64,000 nucleotides of DNA from Rhynchopus sp. YZ270_cl-10 (Eukaryota > Euglenozoa > Diplonemea > Diplonemida > Diplonemidae): positions 682,001-746,000 of the forward strand of contig OZ037887.1 in assembly GCA_964035575.1 (NCBI GenBank). Direction: 5' to 3'. The first letter of the stretch is position 1. Each line of letters opens with the position of its first letter. Positions 63,013 through 64,000 of this stretch are shown piece after piece. The position numbers were made by a program, and so were the translations under genes. The notes beneath the pieces were generated by a model. That model saw nothing but the letters and a program-made list of their open reading frames with translations, did not search any database and was not told where the DNA came from.

Positions 63013-64000
63013 ACTATTTATATTTTCTTTCAAAATAAATCAACGCCATCAAATACACATTCCTTTTTATTTCCCTTTCAGTGATATTATGTTTTGTCTA
63101 TTTTTCTTCTTCTCGTTACAATGTATGCTTTGTTTTTTTTTTTTTTTTTTTTTTTTTTGGAAAAAAAAAAATATCGGTAATCCCGTGGAGTGCACTCCGC
63201 TCCTCTTTAGTGGGTGAATTTCCACCCCCAGAGAAAACACCAGATTTCATTTTTTTTTTGCAGTTTTTGCTGCTTTTTCTCCAGATGGCTGGCATCGTAG
63301 GTGAGGGTCAGTCGGAGGTGCCTGCATCAATAACTACCATTTTGTCTTCTATTCTCTTTCTCGTTGAGATGTCTTGTCCCCAGTGAGGCTCAATTCATCG
63401 TAATCATTGTATGTTCTCTCTCGCACAACGCTGTTTTGCACCCTTCTTTGCTTTAGTACCACAATACGTTTTCTTTTCTCTCTTTCAAACCACTGTTCCA
63501 TATTTCCCTTTTTTTGCTTCCGTCCAATCAAAATGTGACAACGAAACCAGACAAGACCCTTGGCAAAAGTGTGCCAACTTGTCTGATTTATTTATTTATT
63601 TTTTTTTTTTTGAAAACTTATTCCTGTTTTCCCTTCTCCCCTCCTCCTCCTCCTCCCCATCTCTCCTTCACTTCAAAAAACCACTTTTTGTATTTTTTCT
63701 GGTCTCTTTTTACATTGTTTTCTTTAACAGGTGGATAAAGCTCCATCTTTCGATTGAAAATTATATCTTAATCTTTTAACAGAAAGGACATGCAGCTATT
63801 CACCGTGTCAATTACTAAACACCTGAGGCCCAGGGTCGTCTTTACCAGCTTTTTTTCTTCTCCCCCCCTATTTTTGTGTGTGCTTGATGCACAGGTGAGG
63901 CACATATTCATCTTGTTCAGAGCGTTTATGTCTTCATTTTTTTCATATTTTCCCATATTTTCAAGAGTTTTCCCTTTTTTTTTTTGTTCCATATCTGCAG
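63013..64000. other. Intergenic DNA at window end
   Basis: T-rich, no gene. Contains a GGCTGGCATCGTAGGTGAGG unit continuing CAGTCGGAGGTGCCTGC (63290-63340) and weak hairpin relics near 63382 and 63812. Confidence 0.5.

Overview
This is nuclear DNA of a unicellular, probably flagellated eukaryote. Genes are spliced: twenty introns could be placed in nine plus-strand genes, with 19 of 20 donors starting GTAT (one GTAC) and every acceptor ending CAG. The standard code fits (TAA, TAG and TGA are all used as stops) and intergenic DNA is very rich in T and A runs. The species could not be named from sequence alone. A cilium/basal-body type coiled-coil gene (BBOF1-like) points to a flagellated cell; a PPR protein with a basic, hydroxylated N-terminus suggests an organelle with RNA metabolism.

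Layout. 1-6.7 kb: repeat-rich intergenic DNA with a Harbinger/Tourist-like MITE. 6.7-11.8 kb: Aurora-like kinase and a PPR protein. 12.1-13.8 kb: intronless glutamine-dependent asparagine synthetase. 15.7-20.4 kb: three nearly identical tandem pirin genes. 21.0-27.3 kb: a long Ser/Thr-rich protein and a WW plus caspase-like protein whose catalytic His/Cys are missing. 27.8-29.5 kb: Rab GDP-dissociation inhibitor, with an antisense tRNA-Thr-like sequence in its second intron. 32.1-34.2 kb: BBOF1-like coiled-coil protein. 35.8-37.7 kb: polytopic membrane protein with a cytosolic B-box zinc finger. 39.2-40.4 kb: a hAT-like element and a second TIR element. 41.3-42.5 kb: aldo-keto reductase. 43.6-46.4 kb: nucleotide-sugar/triose-phosphate translocator family transporter with a 1.28-kb intron. 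46.7-47.0 kb (minus): a probable two-exon small gene, divergent from a 1081-residue coiled-coil protein at 47.1-51.1 kb. 52.8-53.9 kb: PX-domain protein. 53.9-64 kb: gene-free, with a 2.7-kb TIR element that holds a nested element and a large 5-bp/7-bp satellite.

The genes do not form one pathway; each is an independent housekeeping, trafficking, signalling or cytoskeletal gene transcribed alone. The most unusual property is the non-coding fraction. It is a mosaic of short dispersed repeat families, several with a small hairpin at the core (for example CTAAGC...GCTTAG, about 25 copies), plus at least ten inverted-repeat elements, four with clear target-site duplications of different lengths. 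One hAT-like element sits exactly inside a copy of the hairpin repeat, and comparison of the pirin paralogues shows short repeats present in one copy and absent in another.
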